Shown piece by piece: positions 32,893 to 40,956 of a stretch of 43,434 nucleotides of DNA. Both the position numbers and the translations under genes were made by a program. This DNA is from Streptacidiphilus melanogenes. GTDB taxonomy: Bacteria > Actinomycetota > Actinomycetes > Streptomycetales > Streptomycetaceae. The DNA lies in contig NZ_BBPP01000029.1 of assembly GCF_000787835.1 (NCBI RefSeq), positions 1 through 43,434 of the forward strand. The letters are read 5' to 3'. Below the pieces are notes generated by a model. The model made no database searches, had not been told where the DNA came from, and saw only the letters and a program-made list of their open reading frames with translations. How positions within the stretch are numbered: the first letter of the stretch is position 1; the number at the start of each line of letters is the position of its first letter.

Positions 32893-35784
32893 TCAGCTGC
32901 AGCCGCTGGTCGAGCCGCAGCCCTCGCAGACGTAGCAGCTGCCGGCGCGGCGCATCTTGGTGCCGCAGGAGAAGCAGAGCGGGGCATCGGAGTTGACGCC
33001 CTGCTGGATCTCCAGCAGCTCCGCGGTGTTGTGCGGGGCCGGAGCCGCGGCGACCGGGGTGGTCTGGATGACCACCGGGGCCGAGGCGCGCGGAGCGGAC
33101 TGGGCCAGGCCCTCGACGTCGACGTCCTCCTCGTCGGTCGGCTCGTAGGAGCCGGTCTCCAGGTGACGCTGACGCTCCTCGACGGAGTGGATGCCGAGCG
33201 CGGAGCGGGTCTCGAAGGGCAGGAAGTCCAGCGCCAGGCGGCGGAAGATGTAGTCGACGATCGACTGCGCCATCCGCACGTCCGGGTCGTCGGTCAGACC
33301 GGCCGGCTCGAAGCGCATGTTGGTGAACTTCGAGACGTACGTCTCCAGCGGCACGCCGTACTGCAGGCCCACCGAGACGGCGATGGAGAAGGCGTCCATC
33401 ATGCCCGCGAGGGTCGAACCCTGCTTGGACATCTTCAGGAAGACCTCGCCGAGGCCGTCGTCCGGGTAGGAGTTGGCGGTCATGTAGCCCTCGGCGCCGC
33501 CCACCGTGAAGGAGGTGGTGATGCCGGGACGACCCTTGGGCAGGCGCTTGCGGACCGGACGGTACTCGACGACCTTCTCGGTCACCGGGGCCGGAGCCGA
33601 AGCGGCCGCGGGCTCCACGGCCTTGCTCTCCGTCGACGCCTTCTTCTTGGCCGACAGCGGCTGACCGACCTTGCAGTTGTCGCGGTAGATCGCGAGCGCC
33701 TTGACGCCGAGCTTCCAGGCCTCGAAGTAGATCTCCTCGACCTCCTCGATGGTCGCGCTCTCCGGCATGTTGACGGTCTTGGAGATGGCACCGGAGATCC
33801 AGGGCTGGATCGCGGACATCATGCGGACGTGGCCCATCGGGGAGATGGAGCGCTCGCCCATGGCGCAGTCGAAGACCTCGTAGTGCTCGGGCCTCAGACC
33901 CGGGGCGTCGACCACGTTGCCGTGCTCGCCGATGAAGGCGACGATCGCCTCGACCTGCTCGTCCTGGTAGCCGAGGCGCTTCAGCGCGCGCGGGACCGTG
34001 CCGTTGACGATCTGCATCGAGCCGCCGCCGACCAGCTTCTTGAACTTGACCAGCGCCAGGTCGGGCTCGACCCCGGTGGTGTCGCAGTCCATCATCAGGC
34101 CGATGGTGCCGGTCGGGGCCAGCACAGAGGCCTGGGCGTTTCGGAAACCGTTCTGCGCACCGATCCGGACGACGTCCTGCCAGGCCTCGGTGGCCGCGGC
34201 CCACACCGGGGTGTCCAGGTCGTCCATGCGCTTGGCGACGTCGTTGGCCTCGGCGTGCTGGCGCATGACCCGCTGGTGCGGCTCGGCGTTGCGGGCGTAG
34301 CCGTCGTACGGGCCGACGATGCCGGCCAGCTCGGCGGAGCGCTTGTAGGCGGTACCGGTCATCAGCGAGCTGATGGCTCCGGCGAGCGCGCGGCCACCCT
34401 CGGAGTCGTAGGCGTGGCCGGTGGCCATCAGCAGGGCGCCGAGGTTGGCGTAGCCGATGCCCAGCTGGCGGAAGGCGCGGGTGGTCTCGCCGATCTTCTC
34501 GGTCGGGAAGTCGGCGAAGCAGATGGAGATGTCCATCGCGGTGATGACCAGCTCGACGACCTTGGCGAAGGTCACCGCGTCGAAGGAGTCGTCGTCGCGG
34601 AGGAACTTCATCAGGTTCAGCGAGGCGAGGTTGCAGCTGGAGTTGTCCAGGTGCATGTACTCCGAGCAGGGGTTGGACGCGTTGATGCGGCCGGACTCGG
34701 GGCAGGTGTGCCAGTGGTTGATCGTCGAGTCGTACTGGATGCCCGGGTCGGCGCAGGCCCAGGCGGCCTCGGCCATCTTGCGGAACAGGCCCTTGGCGTC
34801 GACGGTCTCGATGACCTCGCCGCTCATGCGGGCACGCAGACCGAACTGGTCGCCCTTCTCCACGGCCTGCATGAACTCGTCCGAGACGCGCACGGAGTTG
34901 TTGGCGTTCTGGTACTGCACCGACGTGATGTCGTCGCCGCCCAGGTCCATGTCGAAGCCCGCGTCGCGCAGGGCGCGGATCTTCTCCTCCTCCTTCACCT
35001 TGGTCTCGATGAAGGCCTCGACGTCAGGGTGGTCCACGTCGAGCACGACCATCTTGGCCGCACGCCGGGTGGCGCCACCGGACTTGATGGTGCCGGCGGA
35101 GGCGTCGGCGCCGCGCATGAAGGAGACCGGGCCGGAGGCGTTGCCGCCGGAGGAGAGCAGTTCCTTGGAGGAGCGGATGCGGGAGAGGTTCAGGCCGGCA
35201 CCGGAGCCGCCCTTGAAGATCATGCCCTCTTCCTTGTACCAGTCGAGGATCGACTCCATGGAGTCGTCGACGGCCAGGATGAAGCAGGCGCTGACCTGCT
35301 GGGGCTGAGTGGTGCCGACGTTGAACCAGACCGGCGAGTTGAACGAGAAGACCTGGTGGAGGAGGGCGTAGGTCAGCTCGTGCTCGAACACCTCGGCGTC
35401 GGCGGCGGTGGCGAAGTAACCGTTCTTCTCACCGGCGGCGCGGTAGGTCTTCACCACGCGGTCGATGATCTGCTTCAGGCTCCACTCGCGCTGCGGGGTG
35501 CCGACCGCGCCGCGGAAGTACTTGCTGGTGACGATGTTGACCGCGTTCACCGACCAGAAGTCGGGGAACTCGACGCCGCGCTGCTCGAAGTTGATCGAGC
35601 CGTCGCGCCAGTTGGTCATGACGACGTCACGACGCTCCCAGGTCACGCCGTCATAGGGGTGGATGCCCGGGGTGGTGAAGATGCGCTCGACCGTCAGCCC
35701 GGCGCCCGCCTTGGCCTTGGCGTCGGCCTTGCCCTTGGCCGCTCCGTTCCGGCCGGCGCGGGAGCCGCTCGTGGTGTCTGTCAT
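32893..35784 (-). CDS. nrdJ: Adenosylcobalamin-dependent (class II) ribonucleotide reductase
   Basis: This 963-residue enzyme has the N-terminal lead TVERIFTTPGIHPYDGVTWERRDVVMTNWRDG. It also has NSPVWFNVG, NPCSEYMHLDNSSCNLASLNLMKF (the Cys of the active-site finger loop), APTGTIGLMMDCDTTGVEPD and the C-terminal zinc-ribbon-like segment CFSCGTKMRRAG through SCYVCEGCG. It makes deoxynucleotides without oxygen, using vitamin B12. ATG 35784 has AGGAGG upstream; an in-frame extension to 35907 is not conserved. It lies downstream of nrdR, the family's repressor, as in other Streptomyces nrdRJ operons. Confidence 0.97.
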   Translation of the reverse strand: MTDTTSGSRAGRNGAAKGKADAKAKAGAGLTVERIFTTPGIHPYDGVTWERRDVVMTNWRDGSINFEQRGVEFPDFWSVNAVNIVTSKYFRGAVGTPQREWSLKQIIDRVVKTYRAAGEKNGYFATAADAEVFEHELTYALLHQVFSFNSPVWFNVGTTQPQQVSACFILAVDDSMESILDWYKEEGMIFKGGSGAGLNLSRIRSSKELLSSGGNASGPVSFMRGADASAGTIKSGGATRRAAKMVVLDVDHPDVEAFIETKVKEEEKIRALRDAGFDMDLGGDDITSVQYQNANNSVRVSDEFMQAVEKGDQFGLRARMSGEVIETVDAKGLFRKMAEAAWACADPGIQYDSTINHWHTCPESGRINASNPCSEYMHLDNSSCNLASLNLMKFLRDDDSFDAVTFAKVVELVITAMDISICFADFPTEKIGETTRAFRQLGIGYANLGALLMATGHAYDSEGGRALAGAISSLMTGTAYKRSAELAGIVGPYDGYARNAEPHQRVMRQHAEANDVAKRMDDLDTPVWAAATEAWQDVVRIGAQNGFRNAQASVLAPTGTIGLMMDCDTTGVEPDLALVKFKKLVGGGSMQIVNGTVPRALKRLGYQDEQVEAIVAFIGEHGNVVDAPGLRPEHYEVFDCAMGERSISPMGHVRMMSAIQPWISGAISKTVNMPESATIEEVEEIYFEAWKLGVKALAIYRDNCKVGQPLSAKKKASTESKAVEPAAASAPAPVTEKVVEYRPVRKRLPKGRPGITTSFTVGGAEGYMTANSYPDDGLGEVFLKMSKQGSTLAGMMDAFSIAVSVGLQYGVPLETYVSKFTNMRFEPAGLTDDPDVRMAQSIVDYIFRRLALDFLPFETRSALGIHSVEERQRHLETGSYEPTDEEDVDVEGLAQSAPRASAPVVIQTTPVAAAPAPHNTAELLEIQQGVNSDAPLCFSCGTKMRRAGSCYVCEGCGSTSGCS

Positions 35785-35854
35785 TGCCGCCTCCTCCTGG
35801 GCAAACGCCCTGAGCGCCCCGCTGCTTCCCGGGGTCGCCTGCTGGTTCGTGTCT

Positions 35855-35866
35855 TGCTGATCAGCA
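35855..35866. other. Perfect palindrome between nrdR and nrdJ
   Basis: TGCTGATCAGCA is a 12-bp perfect palindrome in the 142-base gap between nrdR and nrdJ. It may be an operator or processing site; significance is uncertain. Confidence 0.3.
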
Positions 35867-35926
35867 CCGCGTTGAGAGAAGAAGTGCTGAGAAGGTGCCG
35901 CGCGCACCCTGGAACGTGCCGAGGGT

Positions 35927-36409
35927 TCAGGGCGTGGGCGCGGGCACGGGGGGCCGCTCGCCGGGGAGCTCGGTGCGGAGCTCGGCGATGGCGTCCTCGA
36001 AGTCTTCGAGCGAGTCGTAGGCCCGGTACACCGAGGCGAACCGGAGGTAGGCCACGACGTCCAGCTCCTTGAGCGGGCCCAGTATGGCCAGACCGACGTC
36101 GTGGGCCGACAGCTCGGCGCTCCCGGTGGAGCGGACCGCCTCCTCGACCCGCTGGCCCAGCAGCGCGAGGGCGTCCTCGGTGACGGGCCTGCCCTGGCAG
36201 GCCTTGCGGACCCCGTTGATCACCTTGTCGCGACTGAAGGGCTCGGTGACCCCGCTGCGCTTCACCACCATCAAGGCGGCGGTCTCCACCGTCGTGAACC
36301 GGCGGTTGCAGTCGGGGCACTGGCGCCTGCGTCGGATCGAGCTGCCGTCGTCGGTGGTACGGGAGTCCACGACTCGGCTGTCCGCGTGACGGCAGAAGGG
36401 GCAGTGCAC
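35927..36409 (-). CDS. nrdR: Transcriptional repressor NrdR
   Basis: This 160-residue regulator has an N-terminal zinc ribbon (CPFC at the start, CPDC about 25 residues on) with the VVDSR and [15 protein letters not shown] segments. An ATP-cone domain follows ([29 protein letters not shown] and [13 protein letters not shown]). It binds ATP or dATP and represses ribonucleotide reductase genes through NrdR boxes. GTG 36409 gives the standard N-terminus with a GGAGGGG ribosome site; an extension to 36460 is non-conserved. Two NrdR-box-like sites lie upstream. Confidence 0.96.
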   Translation of the reverse strand: MHCPFCRHADSRVVDSRTTDDGSSIRRRRQCPDCNRRFTTVETAALMVVKRSGVTEPFSRDKVINGVRKACQGRPVTEDALALLGQRVEEAVRSTGSAELSAHDVGLAILGPLKELDVVAYLRFASVYRAYDSLEDFEDAIAELRTELPGERPPVPAPTP

Positions 36410-36454
36410 GTCCCGCTCCCCTCCTGACTGTGGCTGTGCTCGCTCCGCGGCAGA

Positions 36455-36507
36455 CCACAATCTGTGGGCTGCGGTCCCCTATCTAACCACTAGATCTGGT
36501 GTGTCAC
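36455..36507 (-). promoter_or_regulatory. nrdRJ promoter with NrdR boxes
   Basis: On the minus strand GTGACA (36507-36502) and TAGATA (36485-36480) form a -35/-10 pair with 16-base spacing. The sequence ccactagatctggtgt at 36487-36502 fits about 12 of 16 positions of the NrdR box consensus and overlaps the spacer. A second, weaker palindrome (CCACA-ATC-TGTGG, 36455-36467) lies about three helical turns downstream, where repression would block the transcript start. Confidence 0.65.
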
Positions 36508-36710
36508 GCACCATCTCACCGCCGCGTGTCGTGTCGGTCGGTTCACGCTTCGCGATCGGCGCAGGTCATGCCTCAAGGGCCGGCGACCGCCCGCGGCACG
36601 ACGCGCGAGAAGGGTCGAAGAGGGGGTTTCGAGCACGCTCGGAGGTGATCCGTGAGAGGATTCGACTCGAACAAGCGATCGTACGAGCGAGTAGAAATAC
36701 ACCCGAAACC

Positions 36711-36739
36711 TTGATCAGTTCAGGGTTTCTGGCAATAAT
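36711..36739 (+). promoter_or_regulatory. lexA promoter
   Basis: TTGATC (36711-36716) and AATAAT (36734-36739) are separated by exactly 17 bases, a good vegetative promoter. The region from 36510 to here holds no gene and contains a lesser GAAC-like half site at 36668-36673. Confidence 0.6.
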
Positions 36740-36744
36740 TCACT

Positions 36745-36758
36745 CGAACGTGTGTTTG
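36745..36758. promoter_or_regulatory. SOS box (LexA operator)
   Basis: CGAACGTGTGTTTG fits the actinobacterial/Gram-positive SOS box CGAAC-N4-GTTCG with one changed position in each right-hand half. It sits five bases after the -10, across the expected transcript start of lexA. Confidence 0.75.
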
Positions 36759-36829
36759 GCGCAACCTTTCGATAGGACCTACCGTTGGCCTATTCAAGGG
36801 AGAACGTCCGTAGGTAGAGAGGGGCCGCC

Positions 36830-37663
36830 GTGACCATCGCCGAAAGCAGCACCGTCCCGGTGCAGGAACGCTCCCAGTTCGCCACCCAGGAAGAATCGCG
36901 AAACCCCGCCTCCGGCCTCGTCCCGGATCAGGCTAGCGGCCCTTCCGTCACGCACTCCTCGGGACACTCCTTGGATATTCAAGAAAGCCCCGCACGCGCC
37001 CTCCCGGGGCGCCCGCCGGGCATCCGCACGGATGAGGCGGGGCTGACCGAACGCCAGCGCCGCGTCATCGAGGTCATCCGGGATTCGGTGCAGCGGCGCG
37101 GGTATCCGCCCAGCATGCGGGAGATCGGTCAGGCCGTCGGCCTCTCCAGCACCTCCTCCGTCGCGCACCAGCTGATGGCGCTCGAGCGCAAGGGCTTCCT
37201 GCGCCGCGACCCACACCGCCCGCGCGCCTACGAGGTACGCGGCATGGAGGTGGCCCGTCCGGTCCCCGAGGCCAACAGCGGTCGTCCGGCCACGTCCTAC
37301 GTCCCGCTGGTCGGCCGGATCGCGGCCGGTGGCCCGATTCTCGCCGAGCAGTCCGTCGAGGACGTCTTCCCGCTGCCGCGGCAGCTCGTCGGCGACGGTG
37401 AGCTCTTCGTGCTGAAGGTCAGCGGCGATTCGATGATCGAGGCCGCGATCTGCGACGGCGACTGGGTCACCGTGCGCCGCCAGCCCGTCGCGGAGAACGG
37501 CGACATCGTCGCCGCGATGATCGACGGCGAGGCCACCGTGAAGCGCCTCAAGCGCGAGGACGGACATATCTGGCTCATGCCGCACAATGCCGCGTACGAG
37601 CCCATTCCAGGCGACAACGCGACCATTCTCGGCAAGGTCGTCGCTGTCCTCCGCCGTCTCTGA
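36830..37663 (+). CDS. lexA: SOS repressor LexA
   Basis: This 277-residue repressor has a winged HTH ([56 protein letters not shown]) and a self-cleaving S24 domain. The scissile bond is Ala166-Gly167 ([12 protein letters not shown]), the nucleophile is Ser201 (VSGDSMIEA) and the general base is Lys238 (ATVKRLKRE). The roughly 70-residue N-terminal arm before the HTH is longer than the 30-50 residues usual in Streptomyces LexA. GTG 36830 has a GAGAGGGG site upstream. It represses DNA-damage genes and itself, with a matching SOS box in its promoter. Confidence 0.96.
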   Translation: MTIAESSTVPVQERSQFATQEESRNPASGLVPDQASGPSVTHSSGHSLDIQESPARALPGRPPGIRTDEAGLTERQRRVIEVIRDSVQRRGYPPSMREIGQAVGLSSTSSVAHQLMALERKGFLRRDPHRPRAYEVRGMEVARPVPEANSGRPATSYVPLVGRIAAGGPILAEQSVEDVFPLPRQLVGDGELFVLKVSGDSMIEAAICDGDWVTVRRQPVAENGDIVAAMIDGEATVKRLKREDGHIWLMPHNAAYEPIPGDNATILGKVVAVLRRL

Positions 37664-37680
37664 TCAACGGCTCCTCATCC

Positions 37681-37728
37681 GGGGCCCGAACAACCTGGGC
37701 CCCGACCGGCATCACGCGCCGGCCGGGG
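37681..37728 (+). terminator. lexA terminator, two overlapping hairpins
   Basis: GGGGCCC with GGGCCCC (37681-37687/37697-37703) is followed by a larger 11-bp stem with one mismatch (37700-37710/37718-37728). Both lie within 65 bases of the lexA stop. Confidence 0.65.
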
Positions 37729-37740
37729 CACCGTGGGGAC

Positions 37741-37875
37741 GTGGCGCAGCCGAATCCGGGCGGTCCGGATTTCGCTCGCGCCACCACACTTCTTCGAGCA
37801 GCACTCCTTGGGGCAATTGCCGTCGGGTGTATCTCCTCCCCGACCGGGCAACCCGTGGACCACGGCAGCCCGTAG
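37741..37875 (+). CDS. Possible small hydrophobic peptide
   Basis: GTG 37741, after a purine-rich GGGGA, opens 44 codons starting MAQPNPGGPDFARATTLL. A hydrophobic run follows (LLRAALLGAIAVGCIS) with a Cys in a lipobox-like AVGC context. Codon use is less GC-biased than in neighbours. It lies between the lexA terminator and the convergent dinG-like gene. It could be a small membrane or lipoprotein gene, or chance. Confidence 0.25.
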   Translation: MAQPNPGGPDFARATTLLRAALLGAIAVGCISSPTGQPVDHGSP

Positions 37876-37938
37876 CCGGCAGTCCGGGTCGCAGTCATCG
37901 CCCCCGCCCGTGACGCACCAGGCGTGGACGACGAGCTG

Positions 37939-40056
37939 CTACCGGGCCCGAACGGGTGGGGCCGAGGCGTTGATCGCGGCGAGGGAGCGACGGACCTGGT
38001 TGCGGTCCGTGGTGTACCAGAGGTCCGGCATGGACGAGCGGAAGAATCCGCCGTACCGGGCCGTGGCCAGGCGCGAGTCCAGGACGGCGACGATGCCGCG
38101 GTCGTCCGCGGAGCGGACGAGGCGGCCGGCGCCCTGGGCCATCAACAGCGCGGCATGCGTGGCCGCCACCGCCATGAAGCCGTTGCCGCCGTGCTCCTCG
38201 ACGGCCTTCTGGCGGGCACTCATCAGCGGGTCGTCCGGGCGCGGGAACGGGATCCGGTCCATCACGACCAACTGGCAGGCCGAGCCCGGCACGTCCACGC
38301 CCTGCCACAGCGAGAGCGTGCCGAAGAGGCAGGACTCCGCGTCGGCCGCGAAGCGCTTGATCAACTCCCCCAGTGTGTCCTCGCCCTGGAGCAGGATCTC
38401 CCCCGGAACGCGGTCGCGCAGGGCCTCCGCCGCCGCCTGGGCCGCGCGCATGGAGGAGAAGAGACCGAGGGTACGACCGCCCGCCGCACCGATCAGGTCG
38501 GCGAGCTCGTCCAGCATCTCCGGACGCTCCGGATCGCGTCCCGGCGGGGGGAGATGGCGGGCGACGTAGAGGATGCCCTGCTTGCGGTAGTCGAAGGGCG
38601 AGCCGACGTCGAGGCCCCGCCAGACGGGAGCCGCGCCCGTGCCCTCGATCGTCTCCCCCACGTCGTCGCGCCCCGTGGAGGAGAGGCCGAGCGAGGATGC
38701 GACCCCGGTGAAGTCGCCGCCGAGCTTGAGGGTGGCCGAGGTCAGCACCACCGAGCGGTCGGTGTAGAGGTTCTCCCGCAGCAGCCCGGAGACACTCAAC
38801 GGGGCCACCCGCAGCGAGGCCGGAGCTGCCAGGAAGCGGTCGTTGCGGTCGATCCAGACGACGTCGTAGACGCTGCCCTCGAGCAGCCGGTCCGTGGTCT
38901 CGTGGATGGTCTCCAACGAGGCCATCGCCTGCTTGCGCACGGCGTCCTCGTCACTGACGCCGCGGTCGCGGATCTCACCGAGCGAGGTGATCACCTCGCG
39001 CGCGGCCTCCCGGATCGCGGCGACGGCAAAGTGGAGGTTCTCCGGGAGCTCCTCGACGCGTCCGCCGTCGGCGATCTCCATCAGGCCGTGGTAGTTCTCC
39101 GCGGCGGCCTGGAGCTTGTCCACGGCCTTCTCGTTGGCGAGCTTCGCGGCACGCTTGACGGCGCGGTTCACCCCCGTGGTGGTGAGCTCGGCGGTGGCGA
39201 TGCCGGTGACCCGCGAGACGAGCTCGTGCGCCTCGTCGACGATCAACAGGCCGTGCTCGGGCAGGACGGGCGCACCCTCGAGCGAGTCGATGGCGAGCAG
39301 GGCGTGGTTGGTGACCACCACGTCGGCGAGCTTGGCCCGCTCGCGCGCCTTCTCCGCGAAGCACTCGCCGCCGTACGGGCACTTGGTCGCACCCAGGCAC
39401 TCCCGGGAACTGACGGAGAGCTGCTGCCAGGCCTTGTCGGAGACACCGGGTGACAGGTCGTCGCGGTCGCCGGTCTCCGTCTCGTCGGCCCAGTCGCGCA
39501 GCCGGACGATGTCCTGCCCCAGCTTGCTGCTGGGGCCGCCCAGGACCTCGGCCGGATCGAAGAGACCGGCCTCGTCGTCACTGGGTGAGCCCTCGTGGAC
39601 CCGGTGCAGGCAGACGTAGTTGGAGCGGCCCTTGAGCATCGCGAACGTGGGCTTGCGACGCAGCAGCGGACGCAGCGCGTCGACCGTGCGCGGCAGGTCG
39701 CGTTCGACCAGCTGCCGCTGCAGGGCCAGCGTGGCCGTGGCGACGACGACCTTGTCACCGTGGGCGAGGGCGGGGACGAGATAGGCGAGTGACTTGCCCG
39801 TGCCCGTGCCCGCCTGGACGAGCAGCTGCTCGCCGTTCTCGACCGCGGCGGCGACGGCCTCGGCCATCGCCACCTGGCCGGGACGCTCGGTTCCGCCGAC
39901 CGACGTCACGGCGGCGTGGAGCAGCTCGCGGATGCGCGAGGGGGCGTCCGCGCCGGTGGCAGCGGCCTCACCGGAGGGCGTGTCGGGCTGCGCGCCGGAC
40001 GGCTCGGAGGTGGCGCCGGAATCGGCCGGGTCGGGCTCAAGGATGCTGTCACTCAT
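37939..40056 (-). CDS. DinG-family ATP-dependent DNA helicase
   Basis: This 705-residue XPD/DinG-type superfamily 2 helicase has a Walker A QAGTGTGKSLAYL and four cysteines of an iron-sulfur domain (one in RSNYVCLH, three in SSRECLGATKCPYGGECF). Further motifs are VVTNHALLA, LLIVDEAHEL (DEAH), VVLTSATL and LFGTLSLWQGVDVPG, with QGAGRLVRS as motif VI. The DinG family unwinds DNA with 5'-3' polarity and resolves R-loops and damage intermediates. It is convergent with lexA. Its ATG lies 13 bases from the stop of the upstream nitrilase gene, suggesting shared transcription. I see no SOS box close to it. Confidence 0.92.
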   Translation of the reverse strand: MSDSILEPDPADSGATSEPSGAQPDTPSGEAAATGADAPSRIRELLHAAVTSVGGTERPGQVAMAEAVAAAVENGEQLLVQAGTGTGKSLAYLVPALAHGDKVVVATATLALQRQLVERDLPRTVDALRPLLRRKPTFAMLKGRSNYVCLHRVHEGSPSDDEAGLFDPAEVLGGPSSKLGQDIVRLRDWADETETGDRDDLSPGVSDKAWQQLSVSSRECLGATKCPYGGECFAEKARERAKLADVVVTNHALLAIDSLEGAPVLPEHGLLIVDEAHELVSRVTGIATAELTTTGVNRAVKRAAKLANEKAVDKLQAAAENYHGLMEIADGGRVEELPENLHFAVAAIREAAREVITSLGEIRDRGVSDEDAVRKQAMASLETIHETTDRLLEGSVYDVVWIDRNDRFLAAPASLRVAPLSVSGLLRENLYTDRSVVLTSATLKLGGDFTGVASSLGLSSTGRDDVGETIEGTGAAPVWRGLDVGSPFDYRKQGILYVARHLPPPGRDPERPEMLDELADLIGAAGGRTLGLFSSMRAAQAAAEALRDRVPGEILLQGEDTLGELIKRFAADAESCLFGTLSLWQGVDVPGSACQLVVMDRIPFPRPDDPLMSARQKAVEEHGGNGFMAVAATHAALLMAQGAGRLVRSADDRGIVAVLDSRLATARYGGFFRSSMPDLWYTTDRNQVRRSLAAINASAPPVRAR

Positions 40057-40068
40057 GGCCCTCCCACC

Positions 40069-40923
40069 CTAGAGGGCGCCACCGACAAACCGCGGCCGGA
40101 CGGGTGCGGTCAGGCTCGGATCCACCAGCACGGGTTCGTCCGCGCGGGCGGCGCGCAGCACCTCGGGGACGAACTCGGCGACGGCCAGGCCCGGATCGGC
40201 CTCGCCCGCGTCGGCGAGGAGCTCGCCGAGCGGCCCCCAGATCGCGCTGTGGCCGGCCCCGGTGTACGGGCCGCTCGGCCCGCAGTGGTTGGCCAGCACC
40301 GTGTAGGACGTGTTGTCCATCGCCCGCGCCGGAAACATGAAGGAGTTGGCCTTGGCGGAGAAGCCGGCGCTGAACATGCCGCCGTTCAGGTAGGCGTGGC
40401 AGCCGTCCAGAGCCGCGGCACGGGCGTGCTCGGGGAAGGAGGAGTCCCAGCAGATGCTGAGGCCGAGCCGCCATCCGTCGAGGACCAAGGTCGTGCCGCA
40501 GGCCCCGGGGGCGAACCCGGCGACGCGCTCGCTCGGTGTCGCGTGCTGCTTGTCGTAGGTGGCCGCCGGCTTTCCGTCGCGGTCGAAGGCGAGCGCGGAG
40601 ATGCGGAGCGTGCCGTCCTCGGCGCAGGTCGGCGCACCGACGACCAGGGCGGTGCGGTGGGCGGCGCAGGCCTCGCGCAGGGGGTCGAGGCGCGAGTCGG
40701 CTGCGCCGGTGGTCTGACGGTCCGGGTCGGCCGTGATGCCCGGAAGCTCGTAACCGGTGAGGAAGAGCTCCGGCAGGACAAGCAGGTCGGCGCCGCGATC
40801 GGCGGCGCGGCGGACCAGGTCGGCGGCGGTGGCCGCGTTGGCGACGAGGTCGAGCGAAACGCAGGCGGCCTGCCCGGCGGCCACGGTCAGCGGCTCGGCG
40901 GGCAGCGACAGTTGATCATCCAT
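40069..40923 (-). CDS. Carbon-nitrogen hydrolase (nitrilase superfamily)
   Basis: This 284-residue enzyme has the catalytic triad Glu52 (LVLPELFLTGYEL), Lys125 (TYDKQHAT) and Cys158 (LGLSICWDSSFPEHAR). Family members hydrolyse amides, nitriles or carbamoyl groups. It is expressed with the dinG-like gene downstream, and it follows the siderophore hydroxylase gene by 33 bases on the same strand, so an amide step in siderophore metabolism is conceivable. The substrate is unknown. Confidence 0.88.
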   Translation of the reverse strand: MDDQLSLPAEPLTVAAGQAACVSLDLVANAATAADLVRRAADRGADLLVLPELFLTGYELPGITADPDRQTTGAADSRLDPLREACAAHRTALVVGAPTCAEDGTLRISALAFDRDGKPAATYDKQHATPSERVAGFAPGACGTTLVLDGWRLGLSICWDSSFPEHARAAALDGCHAYLNGGMFSAGFSAKANSFMFPARAMDNTSYTVLANHCGPSGPYTGAGHSAIWGPLGELLADAGEADPGLAVAEFVPEVLRAARADEPVLVDPSLTAPVRPRFVGGAL

Positions 40924-40956
40924 GGCGCGGAGCCTAGCGTCATGGAGGCGCAGCTG

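Noticed and set aside
35855-35866. B12 riboswitch before nrdJ
   Set aside because: The 142-base nrdR-nrdJ gap shows a 12-bp palindrome but no B12-box-like conserved sequence, and regulation is better explained by NrdR boxes before nrdR.
32746-36072. 1108-codon plus-strand frame opposite nrdJ
   Set aside because: It is a shadow of nrdJ, whose catalytic motifs are unambiguous.
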